From positions 186,001-250,000 of the forward strand of contig NZ_OZ209244.1 in NCBI RefSeq assembly GCF_964642095.1: a stretch of 64,000 nucleotides of DNA, given 5' to 3'. How positions within the stretch are numbered: position 1 is the stretch's first letter; each line of letters starts with the position of its first letter. The stretch is from Fretibacterium fastidiosum (GTDB taxonomy: Bacteria; Synergistota; Synergistia; Synergistales; Aminobacteriaceae). The notes under the pieces are model-generated. The model was not told the origin of the DNA and ran no database searches. It saw nothing but the letters and a program-made list of their open reading frames with translations. A program made the position numbers and the translations under genes. Positions 8,942 to 17,357 of this stretch are shown in pieces.

Positions 8942-9349
8942 TCAGCGTTTCCCCACGAAGCCCGAAACGAGGCCCGCAATCCCGATGAGGACGATCGCCA
9001 GGACGATCCAGCCCACGACGGGCATGGTCACGGCGCGGCAGGCGTGGTTCGCCATTCCGCAGAGCCCCACGGCCCAGCCCGTTCCGGCAATGTGGATGAT
9101 GTCGTTAGGGGCCAGCCAGGCCAGGAGAGCCGCTGCCGCCGCCAGGAGAAAGCTCCAGCTCTTCCACCAGGCCAGAATGGAGAACAGAACGACCAACACT
9201 CCAATGGCCGTGATCAGGATGCCGCTGTACCAGCAGAGCATGTGTCCGCCGTCCGGCTTGGGCATGGAACAGACCGGCCAGAGGACGAAGGGCGTCAGAG
9301 CCAACAGGACGCCCAGGAACGCTTCAAAGACCGCAAGACGTCGAGTCAT
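8942..9349 (-). CDS. DUF4418 family small membrane protein
   Basis: 135 residues with four predicted membrane helices, a CWYSG motif after the first and a conserved CGMANHACRAVTMP loop before the last. It matches what I know of the DUF4418 family, small membrane proteins of unknown function often encoded beside FMN-binding proteins and MacB-type ABC genes. Its start overlaps the end of the FMN-binding gene by four bases (ATGA). The cysteines and histidine in the loops could take part in redox or metal chemistry; that is a guess. Confidence 0.75.
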   Translation of the reverse strand: MTRRLAVFEAFLGVLLALTPFVLWPVCSMPKPDGGHMLCWYSGILITAIGVLVVLFSILAWWKSWSFLLAAAAALLAWLAPNDIIHIAGTGWAVGLCGMANHACRAVTMPVVGWIVLAIVLIGIAGLVSGFVGKR

Positions 9350-9759
9350 CTCCGTGCCTCCTCGAGGGCCTGCTTCACCGCGTTCCGAAAGTCCAGAAGC
9401 GACACCGTGGCGCCTGACACGGCATCGATCCCGTCGACGTTCTGGGACTCGATCAACTTTTTCGGGTACTCTCCGATGCCCTGAAGGGCCGTCTGGGCCA
9501 TGCGGAAGTTCGCCTCAGAGCTCCCCTCGCCGTAGTGGGCGTCCTTGACGTTTCCGTCGTCGTCCAGGGCCTCCATATCGCATTTCGCGATCCTGCCGTC
9601 TGCGATCGTCAGCGTGACCTTCGTCTCTCCGAAGGCTCCGGAGGCGCTTCCGCTGTAGACGCCGTCCCGATATCCAACCGGCCGCAGGTTCATGAACCCT
9701 GCGGTCCCGGCGACCATCAGGGCCGCTGCCCCGACAAGCAACAACGTGTGTTTCTTCAT
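9346..9759 (-). CDS. exported FMN-binding domain protein
   Basis: 137 residues: a signal peptide or anchor (KKHTLLLVGAAALMVAG) followed by one FMN-binding domain (about 30-137). The motif DAVSGATVS fits the covalent flavinylation site of RnfG/NqrC-type domains, where ApbE joins FMN to the Thr. It should carry a flavin outside the membrane and pass electrons. The ATG at 9759 follows AAGGAAGG. Within an iron-uptake locus it may reduce Fe(III) or keep a partner reduced; this is inference. Its gene overlaps that of DUF4418. Confidence 0.85.
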   Translation of the reverse strand: MKKHTLLLVGAAALMVAGTAGFMNLRPVGYRDGVYSGSASGAFGETKVTLTIADGRIAKCDMEALDDDGNVKDAHYGEGSSEANFRMAQTALQGIGEYPKKLIESQNVDGIDAVSGATVSLLDFRNAVKQALEEARR

Positions 9760-9824
9760 CGTCTTATCCTTCCTTTCAAACATTCCCCATAGATTAAACT
9801 GTACCAATCACCAAAAGCGGACGC

Positions 9825-10541
9825 TCAGCGATCCGACCGGACGACCTTCAGCTCGAGCGCCTGCCCGAAGGTGCCGCTCTGGTCCACGTCGTCCACGATT
9901 TTGCCGTACTCCAGCACGATCTTGCGCTGTGCCACATCCCCCACCTCCGGGTCGTGCGTCACCACGATGATGGTGACCCCCTCCTCGTGGAGCCTGCGGA
10001 AGATGTCCACCACGATGCCCTCGTTCTCCTCGTCCAGGTTGCCCGTGGGCTCGTCGCCCAGCAGGATCATGGGGGAGTTGATGAGGGCGCGGGCGATGCA
10101 GACGCGCTGCTGCTCTCCGCCCGACAGCTGGCTTGGAAGGTGCCGGGCCCGCTCCGCAAGCCCCACCTTGGCCAGCGCCTCCATGGCCTCCTCCTCGTCG
10201 GGCATGCTGTGGTAGTACTGAGCCAGCATGACGTTCTCGACGGCGGTGAGGTAGCTGATGAGGTGAAACTGCTGGAAGATCAGGCCGATCTTGTCCCGCC
10301 GGATCCGCGTCAGGCTCGCGGCGTTCTCGCGGCTGATGTCCACCCCGTCCAGGACGACGCTGCCCTCCGACGGCGTGTCCATGCACCCGATGATGTTGAT
10401 CATCGTGGTCTTACCGCTGCCGGAAGGGCCCATGATGGACAGCCAGTCGCCCCTGTTCACGGACAGGTTGATGTCGGACAGGGCCCGCAGCGTTCCGTAG
10501 ATCTTCGAGACGTTCTTCAACTCCAAAATCGCTTGCGACAC
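9825..10541 (-). CDS. ABC transporter ATP-binding protein (LolD/MacB type)
   Basis: 238 residues with Walker A GPSGSGKTT (38-46), signature LSGGEQQR, Walker B ILLGDEPTGNLD and switch His VVTHD. It corresponds by position to Cj1663 of the Campylobacter P19 cluster. Its start is one base from the stop of the permease at 10543. It should power one or both of the adjacent FtsX-type permeases. Confidence 0.9.
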   Translation of the reverse strand: MSQAILELKNVSKIYGTLRALSDINLSVNRGDWLSIMGPSGSGKTTMINIIGCMDTPSEGSVVLDGVDISRENAASLTRIRRDKIGLIFQQFHLISYLTAVENVMLAQYYHSMPDEEEAMEALAKVGLAERARHLPSQLSGGEQQRVCIARALINSPMILLGDEPTGNLDEENEGIVVDIFRRLHEEGVTIIVVTHDPEVGDVAQRKIVLEYGKIVDDVDQSGTFGQALELKVVRSDR

Positions 10542-10542
10542 G

Positions 10543-11784
10543 TTATTCCCCCCTCAGCACGATGGCCGGATGGATGTCCATCACCCTGCGGACCGGCAGA
10601 ATCGAGGCCAGCACCGTGACGGCAATAAAGACTGCGATGGTGATGGGGATGAGGGACCACTGGAAGTTGATGGCCCTGCCAAAGACGTTCAGGCTGACGC
10701 GCTGGGCGAACTCGAACCCCAGCCATACGCCAAGCGCCCCGCCGATGAAGCCCAGGAACACGCCCTCGCCCAGGAGCTCTCCCATCACGAGGCCGTTCTC
10801 CGCGCCCAGCGCCTTCTTCAGCGCGATCTCGCGGTAGCGCTCCGCCACCATGGCGGTCATCGTCGTGTAGACGGAGATCATGGTGATGATGAGCACCACG
10901 ACGGTCACCAGCAGGACCAGCGCCTGCAGCTTGCCCAGCACGATGTCCTGCGACTGCGTCAGGCGGCGGACGGCCCGGGGCAGCGCGCCGGGGACCTCCG
11001 CCTCCAGTTTCGCGGAGAGGGACGCCAGCTGCGTCGCGTCGGCCACCACACTGCACTCCACGACGTCGCATCGGAAGGCGTCGCCCACCAGCTCATCCAG
11101 CATGTCGACGTCCGCGAAGATGAAGCCCTCCTCCGCACCGCCTGTAGTGACGATGCCGCACACCGAAAAGCGCCGGCTGAAGTTCTGGCTGGCCAGGTCC
11201 CGCTTCTGGTTCTCCTCCGCGGTCAGGTTCTGGCCCGACGCCACGGCCTGGTGCCCGTACTTCACGCCCTGAACGGTGAAGGCGTCGCCCAGGCTCAGGT
11301 TCAGGGTGTCCGCGATCTCACGTCCCACCATCACGCGGTCCGGCTCCTCCGCAGAGGCCCACTGCCCCTCGACGTACCAGAAGGGGCTGTTCTTCTTCGC
11401 CTCGGGCAGGTCCGTCCCGGCGATGATGTAGGGCTGCTCGTTGATCTTCACCGTCTGATAGCGGTAGGGTGCCATCCCCACGATGCGGTCCGACCCCAGG
11501 ACGTCCCGAACCTTGACCAGCTCCTCGCGCGTGATTCGGGCGTCGCCCTTCGGCAGGATGATGAGGTTCGCCCCGTAGGATCGGAACTCCCGTCCCAGCT
11601 GACGGGGGATGTCGTAGTAGATCGTCACAAGCCCCGAAAGGATCGTGGCGCCGATGGCGATCGCCAGCACCGCGATGATGAGCCGAGAGGCGCGGCGGAC
11701 CAGGGAGCTCGTCACCATCCGCAGGTACATTCGTCGGCGGCTGCCGTGCCGCACGCCGCTATGCATATTTTCGCTGTTTTCCAT
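10543..11784 (-). CDS. FtsX-type ABC permease of the P19-like iron locus
   Basis: 413 residues: an N-terminal helix (LIIAVLAIAIGATILSGLV), a periplasmic domain of roughly 230 residues, and three C-terminal helices with the ERYREIALKKALGAE motif. It corresponds to Cj1662 or Cj1661 in Campylobacter. The start is the ATG at 11784 behind GGAGG; an upstream in-frame GTG at 11838 lacks support. The ribosome-site region is an almost exact copy of the end of the preceding permease gene (see findings). Confidence 0.9.
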   Translation of the reverse strand: MENSENMHSGVRHGSRRRMYLRMVTSSLVRRASRLIIAVLAIAIGATILSGLVTIYYDIPRQLGREFRSYGANLIILPKGDARITREELVKVRDVLGSDRIVGMAPYRYQTVKINEQPYIIAGTDLPEAKKNSPFWYVEGQWASAEEPDRVMVGREIADTLNLSLGDAFTVQGVKYGHQAVASGQNLTAEENQKRDLASQNFSRRFSVCGIVTTGGAEEGFIFADVDMLDELVGDAFRCDVVECSVVADATQLASLSAKLEAEVPGALPRAVRRLTQSQDIVLGKLQALVLLVTVVVLIITMISVYTTMTAMVAERYREIALKKALGAENGLVMGELLGEGVFLGFIGGALGVWLGFEFAQRVSLNVFGRAINFQWSLIPITIAVFIAVTVLASILPVRRVMDIHPAIVLRGE

Positions 11785-11834
11785 GAAGAACCTCCGTAGA
11801 CTTCGCGGAAAAGCCGCTCGCTTTTCCCGAACGC

Positions 11835-13121
11835 TCACTTTCCATGAAGGACCTCCGTAGGCTTCAGGGCCATCAGGTAGCGGATGGCCGGGACGCTCCC
11901 CAGGAGGGTGACGAAGAACAGGATCACCGCCACGATCAGGATGACCATCCGAGCGATCTCGATGGTGGAGCCGAAGACCGTCTGTCCGATGAGCTGAGCG
12001 AAGCCGATGCCGACGAAGTAGCCCACGGCACCGCCCAGGACAGAGGTCATCATGACCTCCGTCAGCACCAGGAGGGCGATCTGCCAGTTCTGCGCACCCA
12101 GCGCCTTCATCAGCCCCAGCTCCTGGCTACGTTCGATCACGCTCGCTGTGATGAGGTTCGAGATGGCCAGAGCCGAGCCGATGGAGCTCAGGATCGTGAT
12201 CAGGACCATCAGGAGCGTCGTCTTGTTCAGGATCGTCCCCTCGGACTCCGCGACCTGCCGCACGGGCCGCGCCACCCCGTCGCGCACCACCTCCTGGATC
12301 TGGTGGCAGATGGCGCTGACGTAGGCCGTGCAGTACCACGTTTCATACTCGTCGGGGGAGAGGCTCTTGGGGTTTTGAGCCGCCTTGCGGGCCAGGTCGT
12401 TGTCCGGCGTCGTCAGAGCAGAGACCTCAATGGTGGACACGCAACCGGGCAGGTCCATTAGCTCCTGCACCATCCGCAGCGTACCGATGACCTCCGTGTC
12501 CGCGTTGCTCCCATCGGTGAAGACGCCCTTCACGGTCACCCGCTTCGTCCGTCCTCCGCTGCTCAGGGTCAGGACGTCCCCCGGCTTGATGTCGTTCCGA
12601 CCCGCCAGGAGGCTCCCCACCATCACGAAGTCGTCGTCGGCCTCGCCGATCCAGTCGCCCTTCAGGTCGCGCGCCCACCAGCTGCGCAGGTCGCGCAGGC
12701 CCGTGTCCACCGTCTCGCCCGTATTGAGCTCCGCGTGCTTCCGCATCCACGTGCCCACGACGGTCACGGGGCCAACGCCCTGAAGCTCCACCCTGCCATT
12801 CAGCATGGGGGCGAAGCCGATGATGTTGAAGCCCCAGAAGATGGACTTCAACTTCATCACGTCCTCCTCCCGAAGGAACTTGTCCGTGACGCCCTGCCCC
12901 TCGTTCAGGCCGTAGAGGTCGCTCATGAGCGCGGCCTCCTTGTGGCGCACCGTGATGTTGGCGCCGTAGACCTTCAGCTCGCGGTTGACCTTGTCGCCCA
13001 CCCCCAGCATGACGTTCATCATGGCGGTGGAGAGTGACACGCCCAGCACCACAGTGAAGGCGATCATCAGCATCTTGCCCTTCTGGCGGACCAGCGTCCG
13101 CCCTATCATTCTCCAGAACAA
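11835..13121 (-). CDS. FtsX-type ABC permease of the P19-like iron locus
   Basis: 428 residues with the same plan as the next permease: a helix near residues 17-38, a periplasmic domain, then three helices with ERSQELGLMKALGAQNWQ. Starts with TTG at 13121, with GGGAGG 8 bases upstream. The two permeases are related and probably form a heterodimer with the ATPase at 9825. In Campylobacter the equivalent genes follow the DUF2318 gene in the same order, where the system supports iron uptake under limitation. Confidence 0.9.
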   Translation of the reverse strand: MFWRMIGRTLVRQKGKMLMIAFTVVLGVSLSTAMMNVMLGVGDKVNRELKVYGANITVRHKEAALMSDLYGLNEGQGVTDKFLREEDVMKLKSIFWGFNIIGFAPMLNGRVELQGVGPVTVVGTWMRKHAELNTGETVDTGLRDLRSWWARDLKGDWIGEADDDFVMVGSLLAGRNDIKPGDVLTLSSGGRTKRVTVKGVFTDGSNADTEVIGTLRMVQELMDLPGCVSTIEVSALTTPDNDLARKAAQNPKSLSPDEYETWYCTAYVSAICHQIQEVVRDGVARPVRQVAESEGTILNKTTLLMVLITILSSIGSALAISNLITASVIERSQELGLMKALGAQNWQIALLVLTEVMMTSVLGGAVGYFVGIGFAQLIGQTVFGSTIEIARMVILIVAVILFFVTLLGSVPAIRYLMALKPTEVLHGK

Positions 13122-13229
13122 CGCACGAACCTCCCCCGTGGGGCCCGCTCAGCGCAGGCCCGGTCAAGGTCGAAAACCAGAGGGACCGCCGCGCGGACGG
13201 CGCCGTAGGACGGCCCCCCGGAAAACCCG

Positions 13230-14516
13230 TCACTTAAACCGCTTCTCATGGCGCTCCAGGTCCCGCACGTCGATGAAGATCTTCGACGCCCGAATCTCGT
13301 AGGGGAAGGGGATGGGGTTGCACCCGCCATGGAAGCCGATGGTGTTCTTGTTCATCACCACGTCGCACCGGCGGCAGACGACCTCCTCCTCTCCCCGCTC
13401 GTAATAGCCCGCGATGCCACAGATCTCGCAGGCGTCCAGCCCGACGCCGTAGGCTCCGCCCACGGGCTTCTTCACCACCAGGAACCGGACGTCGAAGCCG
13501 TTTGGCGTGTGGTAGGAGAACTTGTGCAGGTGGCCGTCGTCCACCTGGTTCAGCGGGATCGTGATGATGCCGTCCTCCAGGGCGTACTCCTCCGGCTGCA
13601 CCTCCGCAGGCGGGCGCGTGTCGTAGTAGCGCAGCACCACCACGATGAAGACCGCGATTGCGCACCAGAGAAGCAGGCTCCAGGACCATCGGCGGCAGTT
13701 GCGAAGCCGCGCCTTTTCCTTGCGGAGCAGCGCCCGGTTGGGGTAGGTCCCCAGCGGGCGGCGGTGAGTCGCGACGACCCAGACCAGCATCGCGACAGCC
13801 AGGGCCAGCTGGAGGAACAGGAAGACGTCAGGATGGGCGTCCCCGAAGATCATGACCTGGAACACCAGGTCCGTGAGGCGAATGACCTTGAGTCGCTGCA
13901 GCGCCGCCACGGCCATCGTGCCGTACCCCAGAAAGAAGACCCCGACAGAGAGGAGCAGGAAGCCCTCGCCCACCTGAGATGGGAGGGCGGAGTGGACCTC
14001 ATCCGCGCTGAGGCACAGGAGTAGACAGACGATGATGCCGAGCGAGAAGCCGAGGGCGCGCAGCAGGGCGTTGGTGCTGATGCCGCTCTCCCCGAAGTAG
14101 ACGAACTCGCGGGTGAACTGCAGCACCGAGGGCGTGACGTGCGTCAGCGCCAGGAGCGCCAGGACGGACAGCAGGAGCGTCAGGAACAGCGACGGACCGC
14201 CGTCCTGGCGCCGAAAGAGCAGGGCAAGGAGAGCCGACAGCGCGGAGAGGGCCGCCGCGGCGGCGATGGCGACCACGAGCCAGCGGTTGAAGCTGATCAG
14301 GATGAGGTTCGTGCCCTTCGGATCCCACAGGCGAACGCCGAAGGCCACACAGCCCAGGAGCAGCCCCGCGACGGCGCCGAACCGGGCCATGCGGCGCCGG
14401 ACCGGGCCGCCTCCCGAAGCGAAGCTGAGGATGATGCCCAGCAGCACGGCTGGGGAGGCAAGATGATCCACGACGGATACAAGATACTTTAATATGGGGC
14501 TGACCTCCAATCTCAC
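13230..14516 (-). CDS. DUF2318 (FtrD-like) iron-sulfur or metal-binding membrane protein
   Basis: About 420 residues: eight or so hydrophobic segments, then a periplasmic C-terminal domain with CEICG, CRRCD and GFHGGCNP cysteine motifs, the mark of DUF2318 proteins such as Cj1660 and FtrD. FtrD has been proposed to pass electrons to or from the periplasmic iron protein. The GTG at 14516 gives the longest frame but has no ribosome site. GGAGG (14508-14504) instead stands 8 bases before an ATA codon at 14495, whose reading would give a start matching the family. The true start is therefore unsettled. Confidence 0.85.
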   Translation of the reverse strand: MRLEVSPILKYLVSVVDHLASPAVLLGIILSFASGGGPVRRRMARFGAVAGLLLGCVAFGVRLWDPKGTNLILISFNRWLVVAIAAAAALSALSALLALLFRRQDGGPSLFLTLLLSVLALLALTHVTPSVLQFTREFVYFGESGISTNALLRALGFSLGIIVCLLLCLSADEVHSALPSQVGEGFLLLSVGVFFLGYGTMAVAALQRLKVIRLTDLVFQVMIFGDAHPDVFLFLQLALAVAMLVWVVATHRRPLGTYPNRALLRKEKARLRNCRRWSWSLLLWCAIAVFIVVVLRYYDTRPPAEVQPEEYALEDGIITIPLNQVDDGHLHKFSYHTPNGFDVRFLVVKKPVGGAYGVGLDACEICGIAGYYERGEEEVVCRRCDVVMNKNTIGFHGGCNPIPFPYEIRASKIFIDVRDLERHEKRFK

Positions 14517-14551
14517 TCAGGGGGGGGCCGATCGAGGCCCGGCCAACACAG

Positions 14552-14615
14552 AAAAATTAAAAGCCGCGATGCCGGGCGGCGTTCGGCATGATCCGCAACG
14601 CGCCCGGCAGGCGGC
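14552..14615 (-). terminator. intrinsic terminator or attenuator between the P19-like and DUF2318 genes
   Basis: On the minus strand a GC-rich stem (14601-14615 with 14563-14578, one small internal mismatch) is followed by TTTTAATTTTT (14562-14552). It lies inside the operon, 40 bases past the P19-like stop. It probably lets FTR1 and P19-like mRNA exceed the distal genes. Confidence 0.7.
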
Positions 14616-14641
14616 CTTTTGAGGGAAATGGCGAACGTCAG

Positions 14642-15235
14642 TTACTTATTCTGAAGCTGCTCGCCGGTGTAATTCCAGTCGAACTCCGCAACGTGAGTCT
14701 TGAAGTACTCCGCCGCACCTTCCTTGGCGGGGACGCCCGTCTCCGGGTCCGTGTGAAGGAGGTAGTCCGTGGGGGGCTCGATGGTGATGCGGAGCTTATA
14801 CGCACCCACCTTCAAGCCCTTCGCGATGTTGGCGCCGTAGTGGGGGCCGTCGTCGGCGTTCATGGGCATGAAGCTGCCCTCCATGGCGGTCTTGCCCGCC
14901 TTGTCGATAATCTCGTACTTGACGGTCAGATAGGCCGGCCAGATGTTGTCGCCGTTGCCGAAGCCGTACTTCACGGCGTCCTCGGGCTTCAGGTGGATGT
15001 CCGCCTCAAGGTGCATGTCCGAGTCCTCTTTCGAGGGGTTCTTGCCGGCGGGGTACATGTCCACGGCCTGGAAGTAGACGGCCGCGACGTTGTAGGGCCC
15101 AACCTGCTGCTCCTCCCCGATGGGGATCTCGGCAAAACCGCTCTCACCGGGCTTCTCCGCCGCCGGGGCGGCGAAAGCCACACCGGCCACGAGGGCCATG
15201 CACAGGACCATCAACGCAACCAACAACTTCTTCAT
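14642..15235 (-). CDS. P19/FetP-like periplasmic iron-transport protein
   Basis: 197 residues with a clear signal peptide (MKKLLVALMVLCMALVAGVAFA). The mature part matches the iron-transport-associated P19 family (C. jejuni P19, E. coli FetP), which binds copper and iron in the periplasm. Likely ligands are visible in MHLEADIHL (His-x-Glu) and SFMPMNADDGPHYG (Met and His). The ATG at 15235 follows AAGGAGG. Gene order FTR1 - P19 - DUF2318 - permeases - ATPase is the same as in Campylobacter. I am confident of the family; the metal preference is from relatives. Confidence 0.9.
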   Translation of the reverse strand: MKKLLVALMVLCMALVAGVAFAAPAAEKPGESGFAEIPIGEEQQVGPYNVAAVYFQAVDMYPAGKNPSKEDSDMHLEADIHLKPEDAVKYGFGNGDNIWPAYLTVKYEIIDKAGKTAMEGSFMPMNADDGPHYGANIAKGLKVGAYKLRITIEPPTDYLLHTDPETGVPAKEGAAEYFKTHVAEFDWNYTGEQLQNK

Positions 15236-15331
15236 GACAACTTCCTCCTTAAAAAAACCATCGATGAATGTGTGTATGTGCGCCCTATCACGCCCGCGCC
15301 GCAGCGCGGTGATCAAGCTAACGAATTCCCC

Positions 15332-16753
15332 CTACTCGCCCTCCGCAGGCTTTTTTCGGGAGAACAGGTGCGGGATGGTGATCCACAGCGCCGCGATGAC
15401 CAGCATGATCTGAGGGATCAGGGTCTCCGCCCGGTCGTAGATGCTCAGGACCTCGATGGTGAAGCCGTTCATGGCGGGGATCACCGTTCGGCCCGTGATG
15501 ACGTCCGCCTCCGTCAGCTCCTGGACTCCCTTGCCCATGAAGGAGACGCACATCACGAAGAGCAGGATGCTGGTGAAGAGGAAGAACGCCTTGAGGGGAA
15601 GCCGGACGCTGAAGTAGCGGAAGGCGATCCACACCGCCACCAACACGGCCACCCCGGCCGCGATGCCGTAAACAATGTAGACGGGGTCGCTCATGCCCCC
15701 CGTGAAGGAGGCCTGGTAGAACAGGATGAGCTCCGCCCCCTCCCGCATGACGGCGATGAAGGCCGCAAAGATCAGCGTCCAGTGGCTCCTTCGGTCGATG
15801 GACTGCTGGACCTTGCCACTGATGTACCGTTCCCAGGCGATGGTGTCCGCCTTGGACAGCATCCAGTTGCTAACGTAGAAGAGCACGGCCACGGCCAGGA
15901 ACATCGTCCAGCCCTCCAAGAGCTCCCGTGCCACGCCGCTCTGCTCGCCCATCCACTCCTGCAGGACCCACGCCAGCGCGATGCTGGCCAAGATGGCGGC
16001 AAAGGAGCCCACGTAGACCCCCTTCAAGAGGTTCTTGTTGTCCGTCTTGATCAGGTAGGCCACGATGGCGACGATGACCAGAATGGCCTCCAGCCCCTCC
16101 CGCACCAAGAGCCCAAAGGCCGTGACGAAAGTGATCCAGTTCGGGTCCGTCCGCTGGCGCTTCTGAGGCGCGGGCATTGCAGCCGCCTCCGAACCCGCCT
16201 CGCCTGAAGAAGCACTCGCCACAGCCTCGATCGCCGCGGGAGCCCCAAGGAAGTCCGGCCGCTTCAAGCTCGTGTTGGCGTAGATCGCCGCTCCAGCGCT
16301 GTCCGGCTCCGACTCGTCAAGGTCGCCGTCCAACACCATGGCGTCACGATAGACCTTCAGCTTCAGGTCCTCCACCTGGGACAACAGAGCGTTCTTCTCC
16401 CCCTGAGTGTTGCCCAAAAGAGCGTGCTTGATGGCAGCGAACTGCCCCTCGATGTGACTGACCCGCGCGGCCGAGATGGCCACCATCACGTTCTTTTCAA
16501 ACCCCTGGACCTCGTAATAACCGAAGTAGGCGTTGTTGACATGCTTATGTGCGTCCTTCCACTGATCGGCCAGAATGTCCTTCTGGGCCTCCTCAAACTC
16601 AACGGCCATGTCCGCCGCGACGGCCTTCCAGTTTTCGTAGCGCTTCTTGGCTGCAGCGGCTGCATCCCTCGTTCCAAGGGACAGCAGCAGGGCAACCAAC
16701 AGAAGAGCCCCCGCCAGGGGCCGCACCCACGCTTTGCAAAACCCGAACTTCAT
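15332..16753 (-). CDS. FTR1 family high-affinity iron permease with periplasmic domain
   Basis: 473 residues: signal peptide, an N-terminal periplasmic region of about 190 residues, then an FTR1 core of seven helices. Both iron-binding REGxE motifs are present: REGLEAIL in the first core helix and REGAELILF in the fourth. Relatives are Cj1658, FetM and FtrC, which move iron across the inner membrane with the P19-type partner. The ATG at 16753 has GGAGGG 8 bases upstream. It is first in the operon, behind the dyad promoter at 16832-16884. Confidence 0.92.
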   Translation of the reverse strand: MKFGFCKAWVRPLAGALLLVALLLSLGTRDAAAAAKKRYENWKAVAADMAVEFEEAQKDILADQWKDAHKHVNNAYFGYYEVQGFEKNVMVAISAARVSHIEGQFAAIKHALLGNTQGEKNALLSQVEDLKLKVYRDAMVLDGDLDESEPDSAGAAIYANTSLKRPDFLGAPAAIEAVASASSGEAGSEAAAMPAPQKRQRTDPNWITFVTAFGLLVREGLEAILVIVAIVAYLIKTDNKNLLKGVYVGSFAAILASIALAWVLQEWMGEQSGVARELLEGWTMFLAVAVLFYVSNWMLSKADTIAWERYISGKVQQSIDRRSHWTLIFAAFIAVMREGAELILFYQASFTGGMSDPVYIVYGIAAGVAVLVAVWIAFRYFSVRLPLKAFFLFTSILLFVMCVSFMGKGVQELTEADVITGRTVIPAMNGFTIEVLSIYDRAETLIPQIMLVIAALWITIPHLFSRKKPAEGE

Positions 16754-16831
16754 CTCGTCCGCCCTCCAACCGAGCGTTCCCGCCTGAGCAGAACTCGACG
16801 GGGACAAGCAAAATGAATCACAATACCTGTA

Positions 16832-16884
16832 TTCAGTCGCCATTATAACATTTTTTAAAAATAAATGTTAGTTAGATGACTGAA
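16832..16884. promoter_or_regulatory. 53-base nested dyad over the iron-locus promoter
   Basis: Two sets of arms share one centre: outer TTCAGTC (16832-16838) with GACTGAA (16878-16884), inner TAACATTT (16846-16853) with AAATGTTA (16863-16870). The gaps are 7, 9 and 7 bases, so the symmetry is exact. It covers the -10 and -35 elements and fits an operator for a dimeric or paired repressor. An iron-responsive regulator is a natural guess, but the arms are not a standard Fur box. Confidence 0.6.
16842..16871 (-). promoter_or_regulatory. promoter of the iron locus
   Basis: A perfect TATAAT (16847-16842) with CTAACA (16871-16866) 18 bases upstream, about 90 bases before the FTR1 start. It lies inside the 53-base dyad listed next, so a bound regulator would block it. 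Confidence 0.65.
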
Positions 16885-16946
16885 ACCACGTGAAAGAGAT
16901 TCTACTCCACCTCGTGGCCTTTGTCAACAACCCAACAAGGGAGGCA

Positions 16947-17252
16947 GGGGTCCCCCCTGGAAGGAGGGCTGCCCGGAAGGGGCTGGGACTGACGGCCCGT
17001 GAGCGGTAGCGAACGACAACCGGAAGGCTCCCCGAAGGGGAGGGGTGTTTTTCATAAGACGCGCCTGTCTAACATTCCCCGCCAACGCCTCCACAAGGCA
17101 ATCAATTGCCTTGCTTCGGCACAGCCGACCGACACGACGCCGACCGCCTGTCGGCGTCCGTAAGTCGTGTCGTCTGGCTGAACCCCTCCGGTTCGCTGAC
17201 GCGAACCACCTCCCCTTAGGGGAGGCAATTCATATTAAACGCGAATTGGTAT
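16947..17252. repeat. dispersed repeat, copy A
   Basis: About 300 bases without a credible gene. Blocks are near-identical to copy C (45577-46060), such as the stretch around 17045-17130, and its right part matches copy B (30227-30387). It contains a variable hairpin (arms near 17130-17175) between constant flanks and ends with the 19-base sequence at 17234-17252 that forms an end of copy B. It looks like a non-coding mobile repeat, perhaps truncated at the left. Confidence 0.75.
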
Positions 17253-17264
17253 GAGCTGGATATG

Positions 17265-17299
17265 AAAAAGGGCCGCTCCATCAAAACGGAGCGGCCCTT
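17265..17299 (-). terminator. intrinsic terminator of the carbamate kinase operon
   Basis: A perfect stem of AAGGGCCGCTCC (17268-17279) with its complement (17288-17299). On the minus strand it is followed by a short T-run. It lies about 60 bases after the arcC stop. Confidence 0.85.
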
Positions 17300-17357
17300 C
17301 GGTCTGCGGAATTTAAAATTCGCGACGACTACAGACGCCTGATGTCCAGAGGGTGGC

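Noticed and set aside
14588..16207. A long plus-strand frame opposite the P19-like and FTR1 genes
   Set aside because: Antisense to two secure genes; no ribosome site or recognisable domain.
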